Numbered from the stretch's first letter, positions 8,328-18,057 are shown. The stretch is DNA of 64,000 bases from G963665925 sp963678925 (GCA_963678925.1 OY787533.1:3100001-3164000), one strand, 5' to 3'. Translations and numbers: made by a program. Notes: generated from the letters alone by a model not told the origin.

Positions 8328-9034
8328 TCCGAGACTCCTTCTTTTTCATCTTTGAACATTTCAAATAAGTTCCATGGTTCAGCATTTGGCGGCGCGTCAA
8401 AGAGACTGACACGCTCCTTTGTAAAAGGGTGGATAAAATCGAGTCGGTATGACCAGAGTGCAATTTGGGTCCAGTTGCGTTTTCTGCGCGCGTTTGGATG
8501 GTATTTTGCATCGCCCCAGAGTGGCATGTCAGCAGAAGACATTTGCACACGAATCTGATGATGGCGTCCAGTGTGGAGGGTGATTTCCATAAGTGACAGG
8601 ACCTCGCGTCTTAGGGCTATGCTCTCAAGGCATGTGTAATCTAGACGCGCCTCCTTGGCGCCGTCGTTGTTGGCATGAACCGCTACGCTGACATTCTGGC
8701 CAGCCTTCTTTTTCAGGTGGTGTATCAGTTGGTCATGGTCCTTGGGCTGCTTCCCATCGGTGACACAGATATACTTTTTATCAATATCGTGTGCACTTAT
8801 GATTTTGGAGAAGGCCCCGGCTGCTTCGACGCTTTTTGCATAGACAATAATGCCGCCAACAGGTCTGTCGAGTCTGTGAACAACAAAAAGCGCGGTTCTT
8901 TTGCCATCGCGGCTTGAAACATAATCAGCCGCAGTGGTACATAGGTCCTTATCACCGGTCTGGTCTTTTTGACTGGGTACGCCCTGTGGTTTTGATAGAA
9001 CTATAAAATGTGTATCTTCAAATAGTATTTTCAT
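8324..9034 (-). CDS. RluA-family pseudouridine synthase
   Basis: 236 residues. The catalytic motif HRLDRPVGG carries the nucleophilic Asp, and ILFEDTHFIVLSKPQGVPSQ is the usual start of this family. No S4 domain is visible. It should isomerise uridine in rRNA or tRNA, but the site cannot be predicted. AAAGGATT precedes the ATG on the minus strand. First gene of a two-gene operon with fRMsr. Confidence 0.88.
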   Translation of the reverse strand: MKILFEDTHFIVLSKPQGVPSQKDQTGDKDLCTTAADYVSSRDGKRTALFVVHRLDRPVGGIIVYAKSVEAAGAFSKIISAHDIDKKYICVTDGKQPKDHDQLIHHLKKKAGQNVSVAVHANNDGAKEARLDYTCLESIALRREVLSLMEITLHTGRHHQIRVQMSSADMPLWGDAKYHPNARRKRNWTQIALWSYRLDFIHPFTKERVSLFDAPPNAEPWNLFEMFKDEKEGVSE

Positions 9035-9243
9035 TGTAATCCTTTACTCAAAATAAGCATATATGTCCGTCTGGACTTGACTCACCTTAAGTATACACGG
9101 TTTCAGAAGCCGTTGAAAGAGAAGCCCTGCCCCTCAAGCTGGAAATTGTTTTCTGATTCATACAATTTATTCAAAGCGTGCGTTAACGTTTTTTTTAGCT
9201 GGGTATAAAACTAACAAACCAATAGCTGAGAGGGGGAAGGACG

Positions 9244-9741
9244 ATGTCAGTACATTTCTTCTATAACTATCGTGATGAACTTGTTAAAAAGCTTAAGGAA
9301 CATTATTCTGAAGATGTTCGTGACTGGAAAAAACTTCAGGCTGAAGCACGTCAGATTGACGAGGCTGAAGACATGGTCAAAAAATATTTCAGAGCACTGG
9401 AAAAAGAGCTTGAGGATGTGATTGAGGCTTCGAAAGAAGAAATCGGTCTATCGGTCAAGGAGGATGTCATTGAATTCAGGATTAAACGCAATTTTGTCCG
9501 ATTCAAAAGACAGGAAAGAGCGATGCAAGTGAAGGTTGGATACTATGTCAGCGAAAATGACATGGTGGAAACAGCAATTCTCGGTTATGTGGTTCCAGGC
9601 GATAAACGTGCTGTACTTAAGAAAGTCGGTAAAATCCACGATGGAAGCACATTCGATGACAACACACTCAATTACTATTTGCGCAAGGCATTCAGTGATT
9701 GGCTTGAACACCTCGATGAATCCCATGAGGAAATTGTATAA
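9244..9741 (+). CDS. Uncharacterised 165-residue protein
   Basis: Family not recognised. The first ~80 residues are charged and helical (LVKKLKEHYSEDVRDWKKLQ), possibly coiled coil. The rest looks like a small mixed fold. There are no membrane segments, cysteine motifs or signal peptide, so it is probably cytoplasmic. GAGAGGGGGAAGG precedes ATG 9244, and a terminator follows, so it is a single-gene transcript with real expression signals. Confidence 0.7.
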   Translation: MSVHFFYNYRDELVKKLKEHYSEDVRDWKKLQAEARQIDEAEDMVKKYFRALEKELEDVIEASKEEIGLSVKEDVIEFRIKRNFVRFKRQERAMQVKVGYYVSENDMVETAILGYVVPGDKRAVLKKVGKIHDGSTFDDNTLNYYLRKAFSDWLEHLDESHEEIV

Positions 9742-9760
9742 AACAGATTGTTTGCATATG

Positions 9761-9789
9761 AAAGGAGCTGTTCCGGCAGCTCCTTTTTA
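9761..9789 (+). terminator. Terminator after the 9244 gene
   Basis: AAAGGAGCTG pairs with CAGCTCCTTT around TTCCGG and is followed by T residues. Confidence 0.9.
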
Positions 9790-9797
9790 TCGTGTTT

Positions 9798-10436
9798 TTA
9801 TGCCTTGCGATCCATGAACAGGCCCTGATACCATGCCAGTTGGTCTTCGTCCAGCGTCGTAGGTGGTTGAATGGCCTTGAGGCTGTGATAAAAATCAAAG
9901 AGTTTTTTGAGAAAGCCATCACGCTGTGTCAAAAAATCGAAATACTGGGGATTGAGTCGGAAGTTTTCTCTGATTTTTCTATGCTTTATCTTGAGCCTTC
10001 CATCGGGTTCAAGAATGACAGGCAGTTTGAGCAGCTTTTCCTCATAAAGGGAAAGGAATGCCGTGAGGGATTTGCTGTGGTGGGTTTCGAAAATCCTATC
10101 AAACTCAGCAAGCGCTTCTAGCACATGATTGTGGGCTTCCAGAATTTCAATCAGGTGGTCAAGGAAGTGTTCAGGATCATCGAGGAGGCTGTGCCAAGCG
10201 CCTTCGAAATTCTGTTCCTCGCCATAGAACTGCTTATATTCATCCTTCATGCCCTGAAGTTTTTCATAGACGATATCAATGGAAAGATCTCTGTTGGTGC
10301 CTTGGTCATCAGACTTCAGCTGGGCGGATTTCGATTTGTCGAGTTTCTCTACGAAGGGTTTTTGACCTTTGGAACCATACCCCTGTTTAACATGATTTAT
10401 AGGTCGGCTGGATTTTGAAGTTTTACTGATTTTCAT
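9798..10436 (-). CDS. Uncharacterised 212-residue protein
   Basis: Family not recognised. The first ~65 residues are basic and low-complexity (KISKTSKSSRP, KPFVEKLDKSKSAQLK) and look disordered. The rest is predicted largely helical (EHFLDHLIEILEAHNHVLEA). There is no signal peptide or membrane segment. The frame is open from 10505, but ATG 10436 follows a strong AAAAGGTGG ribosome site, which decides the start. It diverges from the large fusion gene at 10623. Confidence 0.65.
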   Translation of the reverse strand: MKISKTSKSSRPINHVKQGYGSKGQKPFVEKLDKSKSAQLKSDDQGTNRDLSIDIVYEKLQGMKDEYKQFYGEEQNFEGAWHSLLDDPEHFLDHLIEILEAHNHVLEALAEFDRIFETHHSKSLTAFLSLYEEKLLKLPVILEPDGRLKIKHRKIRENFRLNPQYFDFLTQRDGFLKKLFDFYHSLKAIQPPTTLDEDQLAWYQGLFMDRKA

Positions 10437-10622
10437 AATTTCACCACCTTTTGGGTTCTTACATGAATTATCGGCATAAAAATGTATATGTTTCACACAC
10501 AACATGAAAAATGTGGATATTGACCAATTATTTTTGGGGATGAGGCGGCTTATGGAATCGTTTTCACCATTCTATGTTAAAATGTACATAGACATCCAAA
10601 TTGAAGAAAGGGAGGCGGTCAC

Positions 10623-13600
10623 ATGTCAACAAGATTTGAAGAAATGAGAAGAATAATTGCAGATACGCTGCTCGAAAGCAAATTTTTGAATGCGTATAGT
10701 CTTGACGAAGAAAAAATCCACCGTTTTCTATACAGCGACCATTTCCATACGTCTCTGATGCGTATGATTGAAGAGAGAAATTATCATTCAAGAGCACTTT
10801 ATGAGGCCATGCTTCCGCTTTTGGAGGAAATAATGCCTCAGGACCATCCGGAAAATGTTCTTGATTTCATCTATAAATTTGCACTCAGACTTGCTTTTCC
10901 CGATGCCATGGCGTTTGATATCCGCCCTGAGATGGATGCGGTATGCCACATGTATCTGAGAGCGCTGAGAATGGTGTCTGAGTTCCAGAAAACGTCCGGA
11001 GATGACTCTTGGCAGAGTACGTATGCAATGATCATGCTTCAGGAGCATGAAATAGAACAGCTGGAGGACGACTACGAGTACAGGCGATTCCTGCGTGCCT
11101 TCCATGAGGAATATACCTATGAACTCATGAAGCTCAACCAAGAAGTCGTTGGCTACTCTACCCTGGATCACGTATGTGGGGTGCATCACCTTGCGATGAA
11201 AGTGGCAAGACAGCTTAAGAAAGCTGGAATCCCCCTTGACATGGGCAGGGTTTCAGGTGCGGCAGCAGGGCATGATGTCGGCAAGTACGGCTGCAAGAAA
11301 GAGGAGCAGAAACGTGTTGCCTACTATCATTACTATTATACGGGCGAGTGGTTCAAAAGACGTGATATTGTCTATATACGTAATGTTGCCATCAATCATT
11401 CGACGTGGGACCTTGAGCTTGAGAACCTGCCAATTGAGGCGCTGGTACTCATCTACAGTGATTTCCGCGTGAAATCCGATGAAAACCGCATGATGAAGTT
11501 CTATACCTTGGATGATTCCTTCCAGGTGATTCTAGATAAACTGGACAATGTCGATGAGGTCAAAGAACTCAGATATCGTCGTGTCTATAGAAAGCTTAAA
11601 GATTTTGAAGAGTATATGCTGCATTTGGGCGTGGACGTCGATCCGGATTCAGATGAAGAAATCAGTGACGAAATCATAGAGTTTGAGCATTATTCACTGC
11701 TGCAGGGAAAGCAGATCATACAGAATGCAAAATACGCTTCCATAGCGCATAACATCAAACTCATGCATCACCTGCGTGATGAGAACTCCCTGAACAAGAT
11801 GCTTGAGAGTGCACGGGACCTGGGTGATTTGAGCGGTCTGAGAGGCTATATTGAAGTTCTTGAGGAATACCATCCTTATCTGACACAGAAGCAGAAGCTT
11901 ATTGTGACAAAGTTCCTCTATGACCAGCTGATCATGCCTGAAGAGGACATACGCAAGCAATGCGCCGCACTGCTCGGCGTTGTTATCGGTACTTATGACG
12001 AGGAACTGAGAAAGGAACTGCCAAAGGATGTCGCGCTGGACACACCTGAGGTCATGTCCCTTGACCTGTTTAAGAAATATCTGGATGCATTCTTCTATCC
12101 AGACCAGAAAATCATTGGAAAGCACAGAGACTGGATCAGCTATGCATCACGCAGCATGGTGCGGGCATATTTTGCCGCCCAGTCCAATATGGACAAGAAG
12201 GCTGTCGCAATCGAAGTCATGCTGGACTACCTGCGCAAACCTTCAGATACCAATGATATACGTTATTATCTTCTGGCATCTGTTCCTGGCATTCCTTTTG
12301 ATGTTTGTACAGAGGAACAGAAAAATGAAGTCATCGACTATGTGTATAGAATGGTGGTCGATAAGCACCTCAATACCAAGCTTGCGGCATTCAGGGCCCT
12401 TGATGAAATGATAGACTATGCCAAGGACCGTCTCAAGCACAAGTATCATGTGGGTGAAACGCTCATACAAGGGCTGGATGCATCACCAAGTCCTGCGCTG
12501 AACTTCGCGCGTCTCAAACTGGTAGAGAGCCTCGAGCTGGGTGAAGATATTCAGAAGCAATATGCCGAACCGTGTAAAGAAGATATCAAGGAGGTTTCAA
12601 GCCTCTTCCTGAGCAATCTCAAGTCAGCTACCCACTTTATTGCCAAGCGCTTTCAGGTGGACCTGCTTGTACAGCACACACTTGAAGACCAGTACGACAA
12701 CGCCTTCTACACAGCCATGCATTTCTGCAACCTGCTTAAGGTAAGTGCTGTTGAGACCGTACGCAACAGAGCGGGTGTGGGCCTGATAGAGCTTGTACCC
12801 AACCTTTCCTTCGAACAGAGAAATGACATTGTGGTCGAGCTGCTCCGTGCCCTTGAAATGGAATCGTATCAGTTTACTAGATATATACCGCAGTACCTTG
12901 GCCGAATTCTGATGTATATCAAGCCAGGTGAGCTGGATGAAATCCTGGATAGTTTCCAGGAAAAGGTGAAGAGCGCCAATGCCCAGATCACAACGCTGAT
13001 GATTCAAACAGTGGGCTTCGCACTGAGCCATTACTCAAGCTATAAATCCATGTGTGAAGAGGACGAGGAAGGGTATAACAAGCGACTGGTTGTCATGCTT
13101 GGAATACTTTTCAATGGATTTGTGAACTATAATCCAGTGGTGAATCAAGTGGCGTTTCGTGTCATTGGACAGCGCATATTCGAGTCCAGACATATGGACC
13201 GTCAAATGAAACTTGAGATTTTCAAAATATCCATCAAGAAGATCATGGCACTCATGGTCGATACGGATGAAAGCATTGAACTGGTCTTCTTCAACAACGC
13301 AGCAGGTCTGAAGAATATTTACAGATTCATATCGGATTATGTTTTTGAAGAGGGAACTCTGGACCTGCCTGAAAACAGGAAGGTTGCTTTCTTCCCGGGT
13401 GCTTTTGACCCCTTCAGCCTGAGTCACAAGGAAATCGCCAAGGCGATTCGTGATCTCGGCTTCGAGGTTTATTTGGCTGTAGATGAATTCTCCTGGTCAA
13501 AACGGACACAGCCGAACCTGATTCGTCGAGACATCATCAAAATGTCTGTGGCGGATGAAATAGATATTTATACGTATCCGAGATATTTGCCGACCAACAT

Positions 13601-15503
13601 TGCGAATGCAAAAGATCTGGAAGAACTAAAACACAAGTTCAGGGAATCGGACGTGCACATTGTCGTGGGCGGGGATGTAATTGTTAACGCCTCCGCATAC
13701 AGAAAACCGCAGGAAGATACCGGCATAACGAGCTTCAAGCATATCGTATTCGACAGAAAGATTCCAAATGCCCCTGATCGTGATGCTGCGTTCTTTGAGG
13801 CCTTTGACAGGCTGCCCGAGGGTTCGGTGCGCCTTCAGCTGCCGGAGCAGTTTTCAAATATCAGTTCAACACAGATTCGTAACTATATTGATGACAACAG
13901 GGATATTTCAGAGCTTGTGGATCCGCTAGCCCAGCGCTTTATATATGAGCGCGGCCTCTATCAGCGCGAGCCGATGTACAAGGAAGTTCTGACCACCAAA
14001 TCCCTCACACTTGAAATTGTGGAGGAACCGACGCCAACGCTTCTTGAAGAGCTGGCGACAGTTGTGAAGTACGACTTCAGCAAGGCTTATACGACTTTCA
14101 AGGAGTTCTCAAGCAAAAAAAGCTTCAGACTCCTTGTGCTCAGAAGTGTTGATGACAATAGACGCATTATTGGTTTTTCTGCCTTCCACTGGCTGAGAAC
14201 CATTGACATCTATGTGGAATTTGAAGACGAGTACCTTTCTGACTATATTCGAGATCATTCTGTAGGACGTCTTGTGGTTATTGATGGCATATACAGAAAT
14301 GCCAGGGATGGGTCGCCGAATGTCGAGCAGAGACTGCTGACTGAAACATTGGCATTCTGTCTTGCAAAGGACTATAGTTATGCAATTTATAAGGACATGG
14401 TTTCAGACCGGGTTGACACCAAGCTCAACAACGTACTTCGCATGCAGGGATTCCTGAATGTTCTAGGCAAGGAGTCGGGCGAGTCGGTTTATGTTGTGAA
14501 CATGTCGACACCATGTACTCTGAATATGGATGCGAGAGCCATGCTCAAGGCACCATTCAGAAATTCGGAAGGTGTGCTTAAGGCGCTGAGCCGAAGTCGG
14601 ATTAGGCTTCAGAAGGCGCTGACAAAACTCTATCCAGGTAATTTGGTACTTTCCTTTGATAGAACGATGATTTATGAGCATCTTATCAAGAAGATTTGTG
14701 ATGAAAACAACATGCCGACAACGCCGCTAACGCCAAAGACCAGTGGCGATGCCATGTGTGTGCCATTCGGTCAGATATTCAACAGGTGGCGTCTGCCGAA
14801 TACGGTGACAAAATCACTGCATACTGAGAAATATTTCACTTCAGATCTTAGAAAGCATGAGATCATGGCAGCACCTTACTATTTGGATTTGGAAAATCAG
14901 GTGAAAACGATAAAATCATTTGATCGTCCGGTCATGCTGGTTGACGACCTGCTGAACAAGGGCTACAGAATCAATGTGCTGGAACCCCTCTTCAAACAGG
15001 AGAAGGTTGAAATCAAGAAATTCTTCGTAGGCATACTTTCAGGCCGTGGCAAGGCAATCATGGAACGCGCCAATATTGAAGTCGATTCAGCTTATTTCAT
15101 TCCGCGTCTGAAAGTTTGGTTCACTGAAAGTAAAATGTATCCATTTATTGGTGGAGACATACTTTGGAGAGGTGTAACACCTGAACGAAGCCTGATTCCA
15201 TCCATTAACCTCATATTGCCATACACCTATCCTTCTTATATAAGAGATGCATCAAAACATGCAGTTTATAAGGTTTCTGAAATAGCGCTCATCAATGCAA
15301 TCGATATTCTTGAGACTATTGAGGAGGAATACCAGACAGAGCATGAACGGATGCTGACGGTTTCGCAGCTGGGAGAAGCGATTCTTTCGCCGCGCATACC
15401 AGACAAGGGTTCAAATATTGACTATGATATGAACCAGAAGGCTTCAGAGTATTTGAAAAACGAACTTGAGCATTTGAGAAGACTGCGCAGTGTGTTTCAG
15501 TAG
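10623..15503 (+). CDS. 1626-residue fusion: HD, helical repeats, NMN-adenylyltransferase-like, GNAT-like, phosphoribosyltransferase-like
   Basis: Domains in order: a helical lead; an HD-type phosphohydrolase-like domain (~175-340) with His in LDHVCGVHHL and GHDVGK; helical, HEAT-like repeats (~370-900); a nucleotidyltransferase (~919-1110) with FFPGAFDPFSLSHKEI, a variant of the GxFDPxHxGH motif, and ISSTQIRNY, a variant of the ISST-x-IR motif, as in NadD; a GNAT-like region (~1125-1290); and a phosphoribosyltransferase-like domain (~1330-1500) with VMLVDDLLNKG in place of the PRPP-binding loop. NadD- and PRTase-like modules together suggest NAD or nucleotide-cofactor metabolism, but this is inference. 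GGGAGGCGG-type sequence precedes the ATG. First gene of a three-gene operon; the next gene starts 20 bases on. Confidence 0.8.
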   Translation: MSTRFEEMRRIIADTLLESKFLNAYSLDEEKIHRFLYSDHFHTSLMRMIEERNYHSRALYEAMLPLLEEIMPQDHPENVLDFIYKFALRLAFPDAMAFDIRPEMDAVCHMYLRALRMVSEFQKTSGDDSWQSTYAMIMLQEHEIEQLEDDYEYRRFLRAFHEEYTYELMKLNQEVVGYSTLDHVCGVHHLAMKVARQLKKAGIPLDMGRVSGAAAGHDVGKYGCKKEEQKRVAYYHYYYTGEWFKRRDIVYIRNVAINHSTWDLELENLPIEALVLIYSDFRVKSDENRMMKFYTLDDSFQVILDKLDNVDEVKELRYRRVYRKLKDFEEYMLHLGVDVDPDSDEEISDEIIEFEHYSLLQGKQIIQNAKYASIAHNIKLMHHLRDENSLNKMLESARDLGDLSGLRGYIEVLEEYHPYLTQKQKLIVTKFLYDQLIMPEEDIRKQCAALLGVVIGTYDEELRKELPKDVALDTPEVMSLDLFKKYLDAFFYPDQKIIGKHRDWISYASRSMVRAYFAAQSNMDKKAVAIEVMLDYLRKPSDTNDIRYYLLASVPGIPFDVCTEEQKNEVIDYVYRMVVDKHLNTKLAAFRALDEMIDYAKDRLKHKYHVGETLIQGLDASPSPALNFARLKLVESLELGEDIQKQYAEPCKEDIKEVSSLFLSNLKSATHFIAKRFQVDLLVQHTLEDQYDNAFYTAMHFCNLLKVSAVETVRNRAGVGLIELVPNLSFEQRNDIVVELLRALEMESYQFTRYIPQYLGRILMYIKPGELDEILDSFQEKVKSANAQITTLMIQTVGFALSHYSSYKSMCEEDEEGYNKRLVVMLGILFNGFVNYNPVVNQVAFRVIGQRIFESRHMDRQMKLEIFKISIKKIMALMVDTDESIELVFFNNAAGLKNIYRFISDYVFEEGTLDLPENRKVAFFPGAFDPFSLSHKEIAKAIRDLGFEVYLAVDEFSWSKRTQPNLIRRDIIKMSVADEIDIYTYPRYLPTNIANAKDLEELKHKFRESDVHIVVGGDVIVNASAYRKPQEDTGITSFKHIVFDRKIPNAPDRDAAFFEAFDRLPEGSVRLQLPEQFSNISSTQIRNYIDDNRDISELVDPLAQRFIYERGLYQREPMYKEVLTTKSLTLEIVEEPTPTLLEELATVVKYDFSKAYTTFKEFSSKKSFRLLVLRSVDDNRRIIGFSAFHWLRTIDIYVEFEDEYLSDYIRDHSVGRLVVIDGIYRNARDGSPNVEQRLLTETLAFCLAKDYSYAIYKDMVSDRVDTKLNNVLRMQGFLNVLGKESGESVYVVNMSTPCTLNMDARAMLKAPFRNSEGVLKALSRSRIRLQKALTKLYPGNLVLSFDRTMIYEHLIKKICDENNMPTTPLTPKTSGDAMCVPFGQIFNRWRLPNTVTKSLHTEKYFTSDLRKHEIMAAPYYLDLENQVKTIKSFDRPVMLVDDLLNKGYRINVLEPLFKQEKVEIKKFFVGILSGRGKAIMERANIEVDSAYFIPRLKVWFTESKMYPFIGGDILWRGVTPERSLIPSINLILPYTYPSYIRDASKHAVYKVSEIALINAIDILETIEEEYQTEHERMLTVSQLGEAILSPRIPDKGSNIDYDMNQKASEYLKNELEHLRRLRSVFQ

Positions 15504-15523
15504 GTGCATTACGGAGGGAAGCT

Positions 15524-16771
15524 ATGAGAGTATATGACTTAAAAACCGCGTATGGTCTGAGTGACCATGTGCTTGACATCGCCTTTGATGAAGTGGCGCT
15601 TTCGGTACTGCTAGAAGTACTTGGGAATCATAGGACACAAGTTGTTTGGCTGACGGACGACACCCGTCAGAATGCAAAGGGCATTCAGGCAATCACCAAT
15701 CCGGATGGTTTGATGCGTGACATGGAAACCGTAGGATTTTTGGATACGCGTTCAGATGAAAAATGTGAACTTCCAGAAGCCCTTGAAAAGCATATTCACG
15801 AATATGGCATAAGTGTGATCAATGTTGCGCGCGCGGGCTGGACGGACCTGCTTTCACAAGCTGGCTCGAAAAAATGGAAAGTAAATGTGCTGGGACTTGG
15901 AGATGTTGGCGGGACCCTGCTGACAGGCCTGCGCCTGCTCGGCCATGATGTGGTTGAACAAATAGGCATATTTGACCTGGACCCCAAACGTAAGCGGAGA
16001 TGGATGCTGGAGCTCAGTCAGATACTGGACCCGAATGTTGCAGCATACCCTAAAATTGTTGAACTTGAAATGGAGGCGCTTTTTGACTGTGACATGTTTG
16101 TATTTTGTGCCAGCCGGTCAGTGCCAGAAGTAGGTTCAAAGATAAAAGACGTTCGTATGGTCCAGTATGAAAGCAATGCGAAGATTATTGAGCCTTATGC
16201 GAAAATGGCTAGAAACTGTGGGTTTGAGGGTGTTTTTGCCGTAGTTTCCGACCCAGTTGATCAGCTCTGCTATAAAGTCTACAGGAGTTCAAATGAAGAT
16301 GATGCGGGTATTTTTGACGGACTTGGACTCAGACCTGAACAGGTAAGAGGATATGGTCTGGGCGTCATGTTTGCACGCGCCAGCTACTACGCAGACCAGT
16401 ACGGCGTCTTCTTTGAAAAGGGACGGGCCTTTGGTCCCCATGGGAAAGAACTCATTGTCGCCAATGATCCCCAGGACTACGATCCAACAGTCTCAAGACA
16501 ACTTACCAAGCTTACGGTAGAGGCAAATCTGGAAGTGCGTGAAGCCGGGTATAAACCGTTTATTGCACCTGCGCTCTCGTCGGGTGCCCTATCGCTTCTT
16601 AACACAATGCGGGGCACGTGGAATGACAGTACGGTTATGCTTGATGGCGTCTATATCGGCTGCAGAAACAGACTGACTTCAGAAGGCGTTGAAGTGGAAC
16701 GGCATGAAATGTCTGACCTGCTGGTGAAAAAGCTGGAGGATGTCGTTGAGGTTTTGAAGGCTTATGTGTAG
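15524..16771 (+). CDS. Lactate/malate dehydrogenase-like NAD-dependent protein
   Basis: 415 residues. Residues ~1-120 are an extra N-terminal region. From ~125 there is an LDH/MDH-like Rossmann domain: VLGLGDVGG nucleotide loop and IFDLD after the second strand. SDPVDQLCYKVY resembles the NPVD segment of the family, and FGPHGKELI holds a His where LDH/MDH keep the catalytic His in G-x-H-G. The substrate-binding arginines are not obvious, so the substrate is open. The stop overlaps the next start by eight bases. Confidence 0.65.
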   Translation: MRVYDLKTAYGLSDHVLDIAFDEVALSVLLEVLGNHRTQVVWLTDDTRQNAKGIQAITNPDGLMRDMETVGFLDTRSDEKCELPEALEKHIHEYGISVINVARAGWTDLLSQAGSKKWKVNVLGLGDVGGTLLTGLRLLGHDVVEQIGIFDLDPKRKRRWMLELSQILDPNVAAYPKIVELEMEALFDCDMFVFCASRSVPEVGSKIKDVRMVQYESNAKIIEPYAKMARNCGFEGVFAVVSDPVDQLCYKVYRSSNEDDAGIFDGLGLRPEQVRGYGLGVMFARASYYADQYGVFFEKGRAFGPHGKELIVANDPQDYDPTVSRQLTKLTVEANLEVREAGYKPFIAPALSSGALSLLNTMRGTWNDSTVMLDGVYIGCRNRLTSEGVEVERHEMSDLLVKKLEDVVEVLKAYV

Positions 16772-17882
16772 GCCAGGCGATGAAATCCAGGTGCTAAAAT
16801 TCCCGGCACAGATGGATGGAGACAACGAAAGACTAAATGACATGGTTGTGGCTGCTTCAGGTGCGGCGGGTTCATACCGCCATATTGATGTAAACGTAGA
16901 AGTTGCTGTGTCAAAGGGTAAACTGCTCCTTGCGGTGGAATGTGATGAAATTGGTGGCAATGAGGGCGTATACAGGTGGCTCAGAGGTCTGATCGACCTC
17001 TACTCAAAGACAAAACATCTGCCGCTTATGGGGTGTACGGCTGCAGTACTTGTCGACTCCAAAAACAGGTACTACACAAAACGGCTTGCCCAGTATCTGA
17101 TTTTTCATATGAATCGTTTGGGATGCCGGTTTATTGGTCAGCCGGTCGTTGAAGCTGTCGACAGGCTGCAGAACTTTAAGACCTGGCAAAAGGTTGTCGA
17201 TAAGCCGCTCCACGAGATATTGATGGAGAAGTCTGCAATCCTTGGCGAGCGCCTTGCCAAGTTTGAGGTGACCTACCCACAAACGCCAAAACTTCTGGTA
17301 TTGCATTCCAGTTCTCAAAACACATCGAACACATTGAAACTTTGGGAACTCGTCGCCGAACACCTGGAAGACTTTGAAATCAAGGAATATAAAATAAAAG
17401 ATGACAAGATTGCCGAGTGCAAGGGCTGCAGCTTCAAGACATGCATGCATTATTCAGAAATCAAGAGCTGCTACTATGGTGGCATGATGGTGGATGAAAT
17501 TCTGCCGGCCATGGAATGGGCAGATGCTGTAATATGGGTATGTCCGAATTACAACGACGCAATTTCAGCCAAGCTTATGGCTGTAATCAATAGGATGACC
17601 GTGCTGTATAGACGGATTACCTTCTATGACAAGCGTGTTTTCGGAATTGTCGTATCAGGCAATTCTGGCAGTGATCTCGTAATAACCCAGCTGCTTGGCG
17701 CAGTAAGTATCAATAAAGGATACATGTTGCCGCCACAATTCGGATTTTCTGCAATAGCCAACGACCCCTTGAGCATATTGGCTGTAGAGGACATTGGTGA
17801 ACGAACCAAGGCTTTTGCTCAGAACATCATCAATGAGTTTGACTCAGACTGCATTCGAGATGCTGAAAGGCAGATTACATAG
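16764..17882 (+). CDS. Flavodoxin-fold NADPH-dependent FMN reductase-like protein with Cys cluster
   Basis: 372 residues. The C-terminal half (~175-365) resembles NADPH-dependent FMN reductases/iron-sulfur flavoproteins: LLVLHSSSQNTSNTLKL is the phosphate-binding loop, and CKGCSFKTCMHYSEIKSC supplies four cysteines that could bind an Fe-S cluster, followed by a WADAVIWVCPNY strand. The N-terminal half looks like a second, degenerate flavodoxin-like unit (GCTAAVLVDSKNRYYTKRLA). It overlaps the dehydrogenase-like gene and closes the operon before a terminator. An electron-transfer role next to a dehydrogenase is likely but unproven. Confidence 0.65.
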   Translation: MCRPGDEIQVLKFPAQMDGDNERLNDMVVAASGAAGSYRHIDVNVEVAVSKGKLLLAVECDEIGGNEGVYRWLRGLIDLYSKTKHLPLMGCTAAVLVDSKNRYYTKRLAQYLIFHMNRLGCRFIGQPVVEAVDRLQNFKTWQKVVDKPLHEILMEKSAILGERLAKFEVTYPQTPKLLVLHSSSQNTSNTLKLWELVAEHLEDFEIKEYKIKDDKIAECKGCSFKTCMHYSEIKSCYYGGMMVDEILPAMEWADAVIWVCPNYNDAISAKLMAVINRMTVLYRRITFYDKRVFGIVVSGNSGSDLVITQLLGAVSINKGYMLPPQFGFSAIANDPLSILAVEDIGERTKAFAQNIINEFDSDCIRDAERQIT

Positions 17883-17896
17883 TCGTGTATAATTAT

Positions 17897-17928
17897 AAAT
17901 CTACATGATAAAACATGTAGATTTATTT
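17897..17928 (+). terminator. Terminator closing the 10.6-17.9 kb operon
   Basis: AAATCTACATG pairs with CATGTAGATTT around ATAAAA, followed by ATTTAT. The T-run is broken. Confidence 0.75.
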
Positions 17929-17957
17929 ATGTCATGAAATTGTAATGAAAATAAATA

Positions 17958-17985
17958 TTGAATTTTCTAAAAATTCTGTTATAAT
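17958..17985 (+). promoter_or_regulatory. Sigma-70-type promoter into the 18 kb non-coding region
   Basis: TTGAAT (17958-17963) and TATAAT (17980-17985) lie 16 bases apart. No conventional gene follows, only a possible small peptide and a series of hairpins. Confidence 0.6.
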
Positions 17986-18057
17986 AGATATATCAAATAA
18001 ATAAAGTGAATTCACAAACTTGAGAAGTAAGTAATTGGAAGGGGTGAGACCGCCAGG

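Noticed and set aside
9035..9243. tRNA or small RNA gene between the RluA-type gene and the 9244 gene
   Set aside because: No cloverleaf or T-arm sequence could be found; the stretch appears to hold only divergent promoters.
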